This document shows positions 26,352 to 34,868 of a stretch of 36,313 nucleotides of DNA, in pieces; the stretch's first letter is position 1, and each line of letters opens with the position of its first letter. The stretch covers positions 1-36,313 of the forward strand of contig LKNB01000029.1 of assembly GCA_001564055.1 (NCBI GenBank). The letters run 5' to 3'. The stretch comes from Rhodothermaceae bacterium Tc-Br11_B2g6_7. GTDB lineage: Bacteria; Bacteroidota; Rhodothermia; Rhodothermales; Salinibacteraceae. Under the pieces are notes generated by a model. That model saw only the letters and a program-made list of their open reading frames with translations, was not told where the DNA came from and did no database searches. The position numbers and the translations under genes are program-made.

Positions 26352-26939
26352 ATGGCCGTCACCGAATCGCGCATGTTGTCGCTGGGCACTGCAGCTCCCG
26401 CGTTTGAATTACCCGCCGCCAACCCCGAAGTGGACGATGCCGGAGGGGCTACTCGTGGCCTCGACGATTACCCCGATGCCAAGGCCTACGTGATCGTGTT
26501 CTCATGCAATCACTGCCCCTATGTGAAGCACATCGAGGATGCCCTCGTGGATGTAGCAGAGACCTACCAGGCGCGTGGTGTTCAGTTTATTGCCATCTGC
26601 TCCAACAACACGGAGACGCATCCGCAAGACGGCATCGAGCACATGGCCGAACGGGCGTCGGAAAAAGACTTCCCGTTTCCATACCTGCGCGACGACACGC
26701 AGGAGGTGGCTCAAGCCTACGCCGCAGCCTGCACCCCCGACCTCTTCGTGTTCGACGCCAATCAGGAGCTGGTCTACCGCGGCCGTTTTGATGAGACGCG
26801 GCCCAACAAAGGTACTGCGCACGGCGGCGACCTCACCCAGGCGCTGGACGAACTGCTGGAGGAGGGGGCGGTCTCTATGGAGCAGCATCCGTCCATGGGC
26901 TGCAACATCAAGTGGAAGGCAGGCAACGAGCCAGCGTAA
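26352..26939 (+). CDS. Peroxiredoxin/thioredoxin-like protein (PRX-like1 type)
   Basis: 195 aa from ATG 26352; the frame is open upstream but overlaps the GH3 gene. Thioredoxin-fold AhpC/TSA relative with the active-site CxxC in 'VIVFSCNHCPYVKHIEDAL' (C52, C55), then 'GVQFIAICSNNTETHPQDG', 'FPYLRDDTQEVAQAYAAACT' and 'PDLFVFDANQELVYRGRFDE'. This matches the widespread soluble family in which CNHCPYV is invariant. It has no signal peptide, so it is likely cytoplasmic. Its physiological role (peroxide reduction or disulfide exchange) is not established for the family. The tail ends '...PSMGCNIKWKAGNEPA', also typical. It stands 63 nt before the antiporter gene. Confidence 0.86.
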   Translation: MAVTESRMLSLGTAAPAFELPAANPEVDDAGGATRGLDDYPDAKAYVIVFSCNHCPYVKHIEDALVDVAETYQARGVQFIAICSNNTETHPQDGIEHMAERASEKDFPFPYLRDDTQEVAQAYAAACTPDLFVFDANQELVYRGRFDETRPNKGTAHGGDLTQALDELLEEGAVSMEQHPSMGCNIKWKAGNEPA

Positions 26940-27002
26940 CCTTTCTGCCGGGACGCGCCGCGGGGCGTCTTCAGCTGCCTTCTGACGTTCTGGCCCCTGC
27001 CC

Positions 27003-28430
27003 ATGGACTGGATTGTACTGCTACCGCCGGTGCTGGCTATTGTGCTGGCCCTTTGGACTCGGCAGATCTACCTGTCACTGTTTGTCGGCCTGTGGCTGGG
27101 GACCACCCTCTTGCAGGGCGGCAACCCGGTCGCAGGCCTTCGCGAACTGGGAGATCAACTCGTGGCGGTGTTTGCCAGCCCGGGCAACACCATGATCGTG
27201 CTATTCTGCCTGCTGGTGGGCGGTCTGATTGCGCTGGTGCAGGCCTCAGGAGGCGTAGCGGGTTTTGTCGCGTGGGCGCAGCGCCGGGGATGGGGCCGTA
27301 CGCGTCGAGGCGCTGAAGTGCTGGCCTGGGCAGTGGGGATGGTGATTTTTGTCGAATCGAACATCACCTCTCTGACGGTAGGGGCCGTCAGCCGACCGCT
27401 GTTCGATAAGCTGCAGTTGGCGCGTGAGAAAGTCGCCTTCTACTGTGATGCTACAAGCGCTCCCGTCTGCATGAGCCTCCCGCTGAATGCCTGGGGCGCC
27501 TACGTATTGGGCCTACTGGTGGCGCAGGGCACCGGCGCGAGCGAGGCGGTGGGGCTGCTGGTAACCGGGGTTATATTTAACTTTTTCGCTTGGCTTGCGA
27601 TTGGGTTCGCGCTGCTGCTGGCGCTTACGGGCTGGGGCTTTGGCCCGATGCGCCGGGCCGAACGTCGCGCAGCTCGCACGGGTGCGCTGACGCGTCCCGG
27701 GTCGCGCCCGATGATGTCGGAGGAGGTAGCCGGTATTAAACCCGCAGCAGACGTGCCCCATCGCGCCTACAACCTGTTGGTGCCGCTTAGCGTGATGATC
27801 GGGATGATCTTCGCCGGGCTCTACATCACAGGGGAGGGCAGCCTAATGGAAGGCAGCGGGTCTACAGCGGTATTCTGGGCCGTGGGTGTAGCGGTAGCCG
27901 CAGCGATGGTATTGTACGCGCTGCCCGTCCATCAGCGCAGGTCCATTCTGTCGCCAAGCGAGGCTACCGACATCGTGCTGAAAGGCTCGGCGGGGCTGGT
28001 GCCGGTCACCTTGCTCATCGTGCTCGCGTTCGCGCTCGGGCAGGTCTCGCGCGCGCTGGAGATGGGACCGTACATTGTCAGCGTGGTAGGCGAAGGTGGC
28101 CCCGCCTGGTGGGTGCCGGCGCTCATCTTTCTGGTGGGCTGCATCGTGTCGTTTACGCTGGGTTCGTCGTGGACAGCCTTTGCCATTATGGTACCAGTAG
28201 CGATGCCCCTGGCTGAGGGGCTGGGCCTGGCCCCGGGGCTCATGCTGGGCGCCGTGCTCTCAGGCGGTGTCTTCGGCGATTATGCCTCGCCCTTGTCCGA
28301 CACGTCCATCATCTCCTCAATGGCTGCCGCTTGCGACCACGTAGACCACGTGAACACCCAGCTTCCCTACGCGCTCTTACTCGCCGGTGTGGCCATGATA
28401 GGCTTTCTGTTGGCGGGCGTGCTCGCTTGA
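27003..28430 (+). CDS. nhaC: Na+/H+ antiporter, NhaC family
   Basis: 475 aa integral inner-membrane protein with about 11-12 hydrophobic segments. Family landmarks: 'IVLALWTRQIYLSLFVGLWL' near the N-terminus, 'GMVIFVESNITSLTVGAVSR', 'FTLGSSWTAFAIMVPVAMPL' and 'SGGVFGDYASPLSDTSIISS', the NhaC-type FGDxxSPxSDT motif with the acidic residues thought to take part in ion exchange. NhaC proteins expel Na+ in exchange for protons, and a halophile-like host would use this for sodium and pH homeostasis. Relatives exchange malate/lactate, so the exact substrates are inferred. It starts with ATG 27003 after a pyrimidine-rich leader. Confidence 0.9.
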   Translation: MDWIVLLPPVLAIVLALWTRQIYLSLFVGLWLGTTLLQGGNPVAGLRELGDQLVAVFASPGNTMIVLFCLLVGGLIALVQASGGVAGFVAWAQRRGWGRTRRGAEVLAWAVGMVIFVESNITSLTVGAVSRPLFDKLQLAREKVAFYCDATSAPVCMSLPLNAWGAYVLGLLVAQGTGASEAVGLLVTGVIFNFFAWLAIGFALLLALTGWGFGPMRRAERRAARTGALTRPGSRPMMSEEVAGIKPAADVPHRAYNLLVPLSVMIGMIFAGLYITGEGSLMEGSGSTAVFWAVGVAVAAAMVLYALPVHQRRSILSPSEATDIVLKGSAGLVPVTLLIVLAFALGQVSRALEMGPYIVSVVGEGGPAWWVPALIFLVGCIVSFTLGSSWTAFAIMVPVAMPLAEGLGLAPGLMLGAVLSGGVFGDYASPLSDTSIISSMAAACDHVDHVNTQLPYALLLAGVAMIGFLLAGVLA

Positions 28431-28517
28431 CCTCCTCCCCAGCGGCAGTTCGGAGTGGATGTTGCAGGGACGTTAGAGCGGTAAGGAATCCGGTAGGAAA
28501 GGACACCAGTGTATACA

Positions 28518-28575
28518 ATGTCCTCTTCAACAATTTTCAACTTGTTGCGCTCTGCCATGTCCTCCAGTTTTCAAC
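28518..28575 (+). repeat. Duplicated start region of the small membrane protein
   Basis: ATGTCCTC-N8-TTTTCAAC (28518-28541) and ATGTCCTC-N3-TTTTCAAC (28557-28575) are imperfect direct copies, both in frame. A CAACAA...TTGTTG inverted repeat (28528-28547) lies in the first copy. This makes the true start ambiguous. Confidence 0.55.
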
Positions 28576-28802
28576 CTGCCGACCCGCATCCCCCGTCCAG
28601 GCGCTATGGCATATCCTTCGTCCTGTTGACCGGTGCGGGGCTCGCCCTTGCCGTGATGATGATCGTAGCGATTGTGCTGCCCCGCTACTTTCTCGACACG
28701 ACGACTTCCTGGGTCGCCACGCTTGGCTCGGGCATCGGCACGTTTGCCTTGGTGCTCGCGTACGACGTGGTACAACGCATGCGCGGCGCGACCCCTGATT
28801 GA
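28557..28802 (+). CDS. Small two-helix membrane protein, unknown
   Basis: 81 aa if translation starts at ATG 28557 (MSSSFQPADPHPPSRRYG); 94 aa from the duplicated ATG at 28518, and a GTG at 28509 is also in frame. Two membrane helices: 'ISFVLLTGAGLALAVMMIVAIVL' region (about 19-41) and 'WVATLGSGIGTFALVLAYDVV' region (about 52-72). A short Pro-rich N-terminus and a basic C-terminal tail ('QRMRGATPD') suggest both ends are cytoplasmic. I do not recognise the family. Another tiny two-helix protein follows on the same strand, and the NhaC antiporter precedes it. Whether they cooperate is unknown. Confidence 0.6.
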   Translation: MSSSFQPADPHPPSRRYGISFVLLTGAGLALAVMMIVAIVLPRYFLDTTTSWVATLGSGIGTFALVLAYDVVQRMRGATPD

Positions 28803-28875
28803 TTTTGATCGTGAGCGGTGTCGCTCCCAGCACCAGCACCGCTGGTGCATCTTCTTCAGAACACCGCTTCAATGT

Positions 28876-29085
28876 ATGTTCGGCAATCGTGCCTTTGACA
28901 GTTGGCCGCTGGTCCTTGCGGGGGCCAGTCTGTTTGCCAGCTTATTTATGGTGCTGCTTTTAATGACCGACGCCGTGTTGGATGAGCCGGTGGGATCCAT
29001 CATGAACGTGTTGAGCTTTGGGGCGGTGGCGTTTATTGGGTACGTAGGGGTGGCGTATATTCTTCGGCAGGACATGTCGGGTTAG
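28876..29085 (+). CDS. Tiny two-helix membrane protein, unknown
   Basis: 69 aa from ATG 28876 (MFGNRAFDSWPLVLAG). The frame is open upstream to 28672 but that part is antisense-like, Arg-rich and overlaps the previous gene. Two membrane helices: 'WPLVLAGASLFASLFMVLLL' (about 10-29) and 'IMNVLSFGAVAFIGYVGVAY' (about 43-62), joined by an acidic loop 'MTDAVLDEPVGS'. Family not recognised; the hydrophobic pattern and a hairpin at the stop support it being real. Possibly a subunit or regulator of a membrane complex, but nothing in the sequence says which. Confidence 0.58.
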   Translation: MFGNRAFDSWPLVLAGASLFASLFMVLLLMTDAVLDEPVGSIMNVLSFGAVAFIGYVGVAYILRQDMSG

Positions 29086-29116
29086 GTTCTGGCGGGAATA
29101 ATTTCCGGGCAGAACC
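29085..29116 (+). terminator. Hairpin at the stop of the 28876-29085 gene
   Basis: GGTTCTG (29085-29091) pairs with CAGAACC (29110-29116), with an inner GGAA/TTCC stem over a TAAT loop. It starts in the last base of the stop codon. The following bases are GTTAAGG, with no U-tract, so it is either a weak or factor-assisted terminator or an mRNA 3'-end stabiliser. Confidence 0.45.
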
Positions 29117-29218
29117 GTTAAGGGGATAACTCATTTAGAAGCCTGGATTCTGCTGTTGGAAGCGTTTCCATATGCGCTGTACCCCTCCCTACTGTTGCTT
29201 AATTTAATAGACTCTCCC

Positions 29219-30070
29219 ATGATAGACGACCAGACGGTGGATCATAAAGAACGCGCAGACGAAGAGAAGTCTGCCTACGAAAAGGCGGCGGACGAAGGAG
29301 TCGACCCGCGCTGTATTCCGCAGTCGCTGGATGGCCGCCCGCCTGTAGGGGACGAGATCCCTTACCCGGACTACACGGCGCAGGACCATGCCAATTGGAA
29401 GTACCTGTTTGAGCGGCAGATGAAGCTGCTTCCAGGCCGGGCCGGTGATGCGTTCTTGGAAGGAGTAGAGACGCTGGGCATGACGCCTGATCGACTGCCC
29501 GCGCTCGCGGACCTCAGCCGCAATCTGGAGGCGGAAACCAATTGGCAGATCGCTCGCATCCCGGGGCTGCTCCACGAAAAAGACTTCTTTAACCTGCTGT
29601 CCAACCGGGAATTTCCGTCTACGGACTATATCCGTGGCGAAGACGAGTTAGATTACACGCCTGCACCGGACTGCTTCCACGATATGTTCGGCCATATGCC
29701 GATGCTGACGCAGCCCGACTTCGCTGACTTCTACCAGCTTTTTGGGAAGGCGGCGCTCCACGCCAAGGGGGCCGACCGGCCGCGTCTGGAGCGCTTCCAC
29801 TGGTTTACGGTCGAGTTTGGACTGATTAAGCAGGATGAAGGCTTGCGCATCTTTGGTGCGGGGATTCTCTCTTCGAAAGATGAGGTGCGCCATGCCCTCT
29901 CGGACGAGGTTGAGAAGCTGCCCTTCGACCCGGCCGTCATTGTGGAGCAGGACTACACCGTGTACGAGCTGCAGGACACGCTCTTCGTACTGGAGTCTTT
30001 TGAACAGCTGGTCGATGGGTTCACCGACTGGTGCATGTCGCGTGGCCTTCTGACGGCTGAAGACGTGTAA
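29219..30070 (+). CDS. phhA: Phenylalanine-4-hydroxylase (monomeric bacterial type)
   Basis: 283 aa from ATG 29219. An earlier in-frame start at 29156 would add 21 hydrophobic residues that do not belong to this soluble family. It hydroxylates phenylalanine to tyrosine using O2, a tetrahydropterin and non-haem iron. The iron ligands are His154 and His159 ('DCFHDMFGHMPML') and Glu199 ('WFTVEFGLIKQDEG'), the spacing of the Chromobacterium enzyme. 'IPYPDYTAQDHANWKYLFER' and 'FFNLLSNREFPSTDYIRGED' are other conserved blocks. There is no N-terminal ACT regulatory domain. The pterin-recycling gene phhB is absent from the window. A strong intrinsic terminator ends the transcript at 30112-30153. Confidence 0.95.
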   Translation: MIDDQTVDHKERADEEKSAYEKAADEGVDPRCIPQSLDGRPPVGDEIPYPDYTAQDHANWKYLFERQMKLLPGRAGDAFLEGVETLGMTPDRLPALADLSRNLEAETNWQIARIPGLLHEKDFFNLLSNREFPSTDYIRGEDELDYTPAPDCFHDMFGHMPMLTQPDFADFYQLFGKAALHAKGADRPRLERFHWFTVEFGLIKQDEGLRIFGAGILSSKDEVRHALSDEVEKLPFDPAVIVEQDYTVYELQDTLFVLESFEQLVDGFTDWCMSRGLLTAEDV

Positions 30071-30111
30071 GTAGCGTCCACTCGTAGGGCGCAGCAAACA
30101 CTGATCTCGTG

Positions 30112-30153
30112 CGGCACCGTTCGTCCTTCGTGACGGGCGGTGCCGTGTTGTTT
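30112..30153 (+). terminator. Intrinsic terminator of phhA
   Basis: CGGCACCG (30112-30119) pairs with CGGTGCCG (30138-30145), continued inward by two G-U pairs and CGTC/GACG around a CTTCGT loop (14 bp in all), followed by TGTTGTTT. It lies 42 nt past the stop. The rest of the spacer to 30350 shows no gene and no clear promoter. Confidence 0.85.
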
Positions 30154-30350
30154 AAGGGACCGGTGCTGCTTCCCTGTGCGTCATGGCGTCGTACCGTCCA
30201 TCGCCCAAGCCATCGCGGGGATTCTGTGGTAGATGCGGTGGCATCAACAGCCCAGTCCACGCTACCTGAACGCACTCGACCGTCCTGAGTAACGTACGTG
30301 CGTTTCTGGTACGCCTCACCTGCTATGCATTAGCCTAAACCGAATCGTCC

Positions 30351-30650
30351 ATGAGTAAGTCTACCACTAACCGTACCCGCCGCGCGGCCCGCATCACCGG
30401 ACGCGTGCAGGGGGTCGGGTTTCGGCACTTCACGCGTCAGACGGCACGCCGACTGGACCTCAGCGGCTGGGTACGCAACGAACCAGATGGCGCCGTACGT
30501 CTGGAGGTCGAGGGGCCGCCAGACGCGGTAGAGCAACTCCTGGAAGCCGTCCATCAGGGACCTCCCGCCGCACGGGTGGATGCGGTGGATACCGACGTGC
30601 GCGAAGCTACGGGCTCCACGGAGGCCTTTCGCGTGCGGTACCATAGCTGA
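30351..30650 (+). CDS. acyP: Acylphosphatase
   Basis: 99 aa, full length. It hydrolyses acyl phosphates such as acetyl phosphate or carbamoyl phosphate. Signature 1 'GRVQGVGFRHF' contains the phosphate-binding Arg25; signature 2 'GWVRNEPDGAVRLEVEG' contains the catalytic Asn43. The ferredoxin-like beta-alpha-beta pattern is complete, ending 'FRVRYHS'. A basic N-terminal extension of about 12 residues ('SKSTTNRTRRAAR') precedes the core. It is transcribed alone: a terminator lies upstream (phhA) and another directly downstream. Confidence 0.96.
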   Translation: MSKSTTNRTRRAARITGRVQGVGFRHFTRQTARRLDLSGWVRNEPDGAVRLEVEGPPDAVEQLLEAVHQGPPAARVDAVDTDVREATGSTEAFRVRYHS

Positions 30651-30679
30651 TCCTGCAACGCCCCAAACGTGTGGGCATA

Positions 30680-30720
30680 CCAAAGGCCCCGACCTGTGGT
30701 GGTGGGGGCCTTTGGTTTCT
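30680..30720 (+). terminator. Intrinsic terminator of acyP
   Basis: Perfect 11-bp stem CCAAAGGCCCC / GGGGCCTTTGG (30680-30690, 30705-30715) with a 14-nt loop, followed by TTTCT. It lies 30 nt past the acyP stop. On the other strand no T-run follows, so it should act only on plus-strand transcripts; a separate GC-rich GCCCGGG-CCT-CCCGGGC hairpin follows the glgP stop. Confidence 0.82.
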
Positions 30721-30788
30721 GGCGTTACGTGGGATGAGCCTGCAGCACAGGCTGCCGGGCCCGGGAGGCCCGGGCAAGGCAGAAGACG

Positions 30789-32843
30789 CTATGCTTCCGT
30801 CTTCACCTGGTATACGTCCTGCAGGTAATCCTTCACCATGCGCTTGGCGCTGAAAGCATGAGGAAGGGTTTTCATGGCTTCCCGCATCCGCGCGATCCAG
30901 GCCCGCGGATAGCCTTCCGCGTCCTGGTCATAGAACTCGGGAATGACGTGCTCTTCCAGTGTGGTGTAGAGCGCCTCCGCATCGGCCCGGTCTTGCTGCT
31001 CGGGCGGCCGCGCATCCTTCAAGTCGCCGGTGGCTTCCGGGCCAATCACCCAGCCGTTGGCTCCGTTGTAGCCTTCCGGCCACCATCCATCAGCAATTGA
31101 CAGGTTGAGGCCGCCGTGCGCGGAGATCTTCTGGCCGCTGGTGCCGCTGGCCTCATACGGACGGCGCGGATTGTTGAGCCAGACATCACAACCGGAAACA
31201 AGCATCCGCCCGATTTCCATGTTGTAATTCTCAAGAAAGAGCAGGTGCCCCTGGATGTCCGGATGCTGGGTTATCTCGATGATCTGCTGGATAAAACGCT
31301 TGCCGCCCTCATCTTCCGGGTGGGCCTTGCCAGCATAAAGAATCTGCAGTGGGCGGTCGGTGTCTGCGAAGAGCTTGGCCGCCCGATCAATGTCGGTAAA
31401 CAGGAGGGGAGCTCGCTTGTAGGTTGCAAAGCGACGCGCAAACCCGATCGTAAGGGCATCAGGGTTCGGCGCGAAGGGCTGCGTGAGCGACTGCGCGGTG
31501 TTGTGCTCCGCCGCAAAGTCGAGCAACAGCCCGCGCAGCGTGCTGCGGTAATGCCACAGATCCTCATCGGAGATGTCCTCCACCTGTGCCCAGAAGTCCG
31601 GGTCATCGCGCCGGGCCAGCCAGTTGCCGAAGCGCTGCGAAAGAAAGGCGCGCGCATGAGGCGCCGTCCAGGTCGGTAAGTGAACGCCGTTCGTGACGTG
31701 CCCGATGGGCACCTCGTCAAGCGAACGTTCGGGATACATCTCGTGCCACTGCTGACGTGCCACATGGCCGTTAAGCTTGGAGACGCCGTTAGCTTCGCGC
31801 GCCAGCTTGAGCCCCAGCACGGTCATGGTAAAGGGACTGCCGGCCGCATCAGGGTTGGTTCGCCCATAGGCCAAAAGCTCGTCCTGTGAAAGACCCAGCT
31901 GCTCGCGAAAGTGCCGCATCTGCTGGTTGAAGGGTTGGACCTTGAAGCGGTCGTGTCCGGCGGGGACGGGCGTGTGCGTGGTGAAGACGCATTGCTCCCG
32001 CACCCAGGCCTCGGCCTCGGCACGCGTGCGCCCCTCTGCCAACTGCTCGCGCATCAGTTCAAGGGTCAGGAACGCACAGTGGCCTTCATTCAGATGGTAC
32101 ACGTCGGTCTGCACGTCCAACGCCCGGAGCAACCGAAGCCCGCCGATGCCCAGGATAATCTCCTGTTGCAGGCGTACAAAGTTTCCGCCCTGATACAACT
32201 TGCGCGTCAGGCTACGGAGCTCCTTCGGATTGGCCTCCAGGTCCGAATCCAGGAGGTACAGGTTCGTCCGCCCCAGGGGCAGGTGCCAGGCCTGCAGTTG
32301 CAACGGCTGCTCGCCAAGGTGCACCGTGACCGTGAGGGGATCGCCATTCCCGTCAACCGCACGGGTCAGCGGATGCTCGTCTGGATTGATAGCAACGTGC
32401 TCGTCCTGTTGCCACCCCTCTTCGTCAAAATACTGCCGGAAGTACCCATCCCGAAGCAACAGCCCTACAGCGGTAAAGGGGACGCCAAGATCGGAGGCAG
32501 CCTTGGCATGATCGCCAGCCAAAATACCGAGGCCTCCGGAATAGAGTGGCAGGCTCTCGTGAAGGCCAAACTCCATGCAGAAGTAGCTGGTGCGGGGCGC
32601 ACCCTCGGCCTCAGGTGTGCCCTCCATATACTGCGTAAACGCATCATACACTTCATCCACGTCCTGTGCAAAGCCAGGATCAGCGAGTACCGTCTCGTCG
32701 GCAGCGTGCAAAGCAGCCTTAGGATTGCGGTGGTGTGCGGTAAAGACGTCAGCATTAAGACGCCGGAAGAGGTCTTGTGCTTCCGGATTCCAGCTCCACC
32801 AGAGATTGGCGGCCAGAGCTTCGAGTTTAGTACGGGTCGTCAT
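30789..32843 (-). CDS. glgP: Alpha-glucan (glycogen/maltodextrin) phosphorylase, GT35
   Basis: 684 aa. It removes terminal glucose from alpha-1,4-glucans as glucose-1-phosphate using pyridoxal phosphate. This is the shorter GT35 branch with an N-terminal DUF3417-type domain ('LEALAANLWWSWNPEAQDLF'), rather than the about 800-aa animal/E. coli type. Conserved blocks: 'YFCMEFGLHESLPLYSGGLG', 'VYHLNEGHCAFLTLELMREQ', 'FTTHTPVPAGHDRF', 'IGHVTNGVHLPTW', 'IGFARRFATYKRAPLLF' and 'NNPRRPYEASGTSGQKISAH'. Lys572 in that last block is the PLP-binding lysine. The short-chain dehydrogenase gene lies upstream on the same strand with a 179-bp spacer; no glycogen-synthesis gene is in the window. Confidence 0.94.
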   Translation of the reverse strand: MTTRTKLEALAANLWWSWNPEAQDLFRRLNADVFTAHHRNPKAALHAADETVLADPGFAQDVDEVYDAFTQYMEGTPEAEGAPRTSYFCMEFGLHESLPLYSGGLGILAGDHAKAASDLGVPFTAVGLLLRDGYFRQYFDEEGWQQDEHVAINPDEHPLTRAVDGNGDPLTVTVHLGEQPLQLQAWHLPLGRTNLYLLDSDLEANPKELRSLTRKLYQGGNFVRLQQEIILGIGGLRLLRALDVQTDVYHLNEGHCAFLTLELMREQLAEGRTRAEAEAWVREQCVFTTHTPVPAGHDRFKVQPFNQQMRHFREQLGLSQDELLAYGRTNPDAAGSPFTMTVLGLKLAREANGVSKLNGHVARQQWHEMYPERSLDEVPIGHVTNGVHLPTWTAPHARAFLSQRFGNWLARRDDPDFWAQVEDISDEDLWHYRSTLRGLLLDFAAEHNTAQSLTQPFAPNPDALTIGFARRFATYKRAPLLFTDIDRAAKLFADTDRPLQILYAGKAHPEDEGGKRFIQQIIEITQHPDIQGHLLFLENYNMEIGRMLVSGCDVWLNNPRRPYEASGTSGQKISAHGGLNLSIADGWWPEGYNGANGWVIGPEATGDLKDARPPEQQDRADAEALYTTLEEHVIPEFYDQDAEGYPRAWIARMREAMKTLPHAFSAKRMVKDYLQDVYQVKTEA

Positions 32844-33022
32844 TGCGGGGCGTCCGGATAAAGAAAAGGGGTGATGTATAGCACAGAAAGTTCGTGTACC
32901 GCTGCTTCAGAAGCAAGCACCGCCCTGAAAGTCGATTCAGCAACCTTGTACTGTCCACCACTGTGCCACATAGAGCGCGATGGTAGCGCTTCTGTGAAAA
33001 TTGCATGCACGAACCTTGTGCA

Positions 33023-33805
33023 CTATCGATCCGGCGCGAACAACAGCCGGCCCACCTTTACGGCAGCGGCTCGGGGGGCGATGCGCCCGAGCACCCCACT
33101 CACAGCGTTACGCCATCCGCTGATGTGGGAGCGTTTTCCCTGGCGGAGGGCGCGCAGCCCATCTCGAGCGACGGCTTCTGGGGTTGCCTGAGGACCCAGC
33201 ACATCCGTTGGTGCGCCGGAGCGCTCGTGAAACGCAGTGTCCGTGCTACCAGGCGAGAGGCACGTAACGGTAATGCCGCGCCGGCCGTACTCTTCGTGCA
33301 GCGCCTCGGAGAAGTTAACGACAAACGACTTGCTTGCAGCGTAGACGGCAAAGAAGGGCAGCGGCTGGTAGGCAGCGGTGGAGGCGACGTTGAGAATGCC
33401 ACCCTGGCCGGCATCGAGCATGGCGGGCAAGCACAGGCGGGTGAGGCTTACAAGGTTGGTGACGTTGAGCGTGAGCATTGCCTCGTACGTGGCCACCGCT
33501 TCCGCCTCAAACGGGCTTTTCTTTCCAAAGCCTGCATTGTTAATGAGCACGCTGGGCACAAAGCCATCGGTACATATCCGGTCAAACAAGGTGGCAGCTG
33601 CGCCGGGCTGCCCGAGGTCGTGCGGATAAATGGCCGTCCGTGCCCCTTGGGCCGTGGCCGTCCGGGCTACGGCTTGCAAACGATCCGCTGAGCGCGCTGT
33701 GAGCAGGAGGGTAACGGTGGGGTCCGCGAGTTGCCGGGCCATGGCAGCGCCAATGCCGCCGGAGGCACCTGTAATCAGAACGGTCTGGTGTTTCAGGGTA
33801 TCCAT
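33023..33805 (-). CDS. Short-chain dehydrogenase/reductase (classical SDR)
   Basis: 260 aa from ATG 33805 (MDTLKHQTVLITGASGGIGA). The frame is open back to 33955, but that part runs into the prmC side of the divergent spacer. Rossmann glycine motif TGASGGIG at 12-19, 'LINNAGFG' at 87-94, and the catalytic tetrad Asn114, Ser142, Tyr155, Lys159 ('VYAASKSFVVNFSEAL'). The absence of an acidic residue after beta-2 ('LLLTARSADRL') suggests NADP(H) preference. The C-terminal 'GWRNAVSGVLGRIAPRAAAV' resembles the DltE-like/YqjQ-like SDRs. The substrate cannot be deduced. It is divergent from prmC with 161 bp between the starts. Confidence 0.9.
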   Translation of the reverse strand: MDTLKHQTVLITGASGGIGAAMARQLADPTVTLLLTARSADRLQAVARTATAQGARTAIYPHDLGQPGAAATLFDRICTDGFVPSVLINNAGFGKKSPFEAEAVATYEAMLTLNVTNLVSLTRLCLPAMLDAGQGGILNVASTAAYQPLPFFAVYAASKSFVVNFSEALHEEYGRRGITVTCLSPGSTDTAFHERSGAPTDVLGPQATPEAVARDGLRALRQGKRSHISGWRNAVSGVLGRIAPRAAAVKVGRLLFAPDR

Positions 33806-33966
33806 AAAAGGTAGAGTTGCTGAACGAATACGTAAGCGGTGACGTTGAGCGTCCATGCGCTCATCGTCGGCAGTTGGTCGCCGCGTGGCTTCTTTCAATA
33901 CGGAGGTCGCTCGAAAGGTTGTGCATGCAGCGCACGGTGTCCTCTTCTCGCTCACGGATTTTCTAT

Positions 33967-34860
33967 ATGACGCATCATGAAGAGGATACAGGTGGGCGCC
34001 GTGTAGATACCGTAGATGCGCTCTGGCGGCATCTCGTGCACACGCTGGATCCCGTTTACCCTGACGAAGCCCACCGCATGGCGCAATGGCTGTTGGAGGA
34101 GGCCACAGGCCTGTCGCGCATCCAGCGCATCGCGCACCCGGAACGGTCCATTGAGGCAGCCGAGCGGGAGCGCCTGGACGCGATGGTGCAGTGCCTTGTG
34201 GCCGGTGAGCCGCTACAGTACGTTGTCGGTTACGCGCATTTCCGGAGCCTGCGCCTTTCCGTGACGCCCGACGTGCTCATTCCTCGGCCAGAAACCGAAC
34301 AATTGGTCGAACAGGCCCTGGAGCACATCCCCGTCCAGCAAGCGGTGCGCGTGCTGGACGTTGGCACGGGCAGTGGGTGCATCGCGCTGGCGCTGAAGCA
34401 TGAGCGGCCCGACGCGGTTGTTGTGGGTTGCGACGTAAGTACAGCGGCCCTCCAGGTGGCACAGTCTAACGCTGCCGCCCACGGGCTCCCGGTCCCCTTT
34501 GTGCAGGCTGATATGCGTGCGTCCGACTTGCCTGATCGCACCGATGGGCCGTTTGATCTGGTGCTATCTAACCCGCCTTATGTTACGATGGGTGAGGCGG
34601 CCACGCTGCCCAAGCGTGTGCGCGCGTACGAGCCTGCTGAGGCGCTCTTTGCTGAGCAGGGGCCCTTGCAGTATTACCACGCGCTGGCACAGCAGAGGGA
34701 TCGCCTGCTTCGCCCGGGTGGACAGCTACTGGTGGAAATCAACGAGGCCTACGGGGCAGCGGTAGCGGCCTGTTTTCGGGAGCACGGTCTGTCGCATGTG
34801 GAGCTGCACCAGGACCTCACCGGGCGCGATCGGTTCGTTGGGGCACGCCGCTCGCGGTGA
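33967..34860 (+). CDS. prmC: Peptide chain release factor N5-glutamine methyltransferase
   Basis: 297 aa from ATG 33967 (MTHHEEDTGG). In-frame upstream candidates (33925, 33817) would extend it into the SDR leader without similarity to the family. It methylates the Gln of the GGQ motif in release factors RF1 and RF2. Motifs: N-terminal helical substrate domain with 'EPLQYVVGYAHFRSLRLSV', 'VLIPRPETEQLVEQAL', SAM-binding 'LDVGTGSGCIALAL' (131-137 for DVGTGSG) and the catalytic NPPY (202-205). The usual partner prfA is not adjacent. It converges with the deacetylase gene, with only 8 nt between the two stop codons and no terminator in the gap. Confidence 0.95.
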   Translation: MTHHEEDTGGRRVDTVDALWRHLVHTLDPVYPDEAHRMAQWLLEEATGLSRIQRIAHPERSIEAAERERLDAMVQCLVAGEPLQYVVGYAHFRSLRLSVTPDVLIPRPETEQLVEQALEHIPVQQAVRVLDVGTGSGCIALALKHERPDAVVVGCDVSTAALQVAQSNAAAHGLPVPFVQADMRASDLPDRTDGPFDLVLSNPPYVTMGEAATLPKRVRAYEPAEALFAEQGPLQYYHALAQQRDRLLRPGGQLLVEINEAYGAAVAACFREHGLSHVELHQDLTGRDRFVGARRSR

Positions 34861-34868
34861 GCAGCCCG

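Noticed and set aside
31911..32861. 316-codon plus-strand open frame opposite glgP
   Set aside because: Antisense to conserved phosphorylase blocks; composition typical of a shadow frame.
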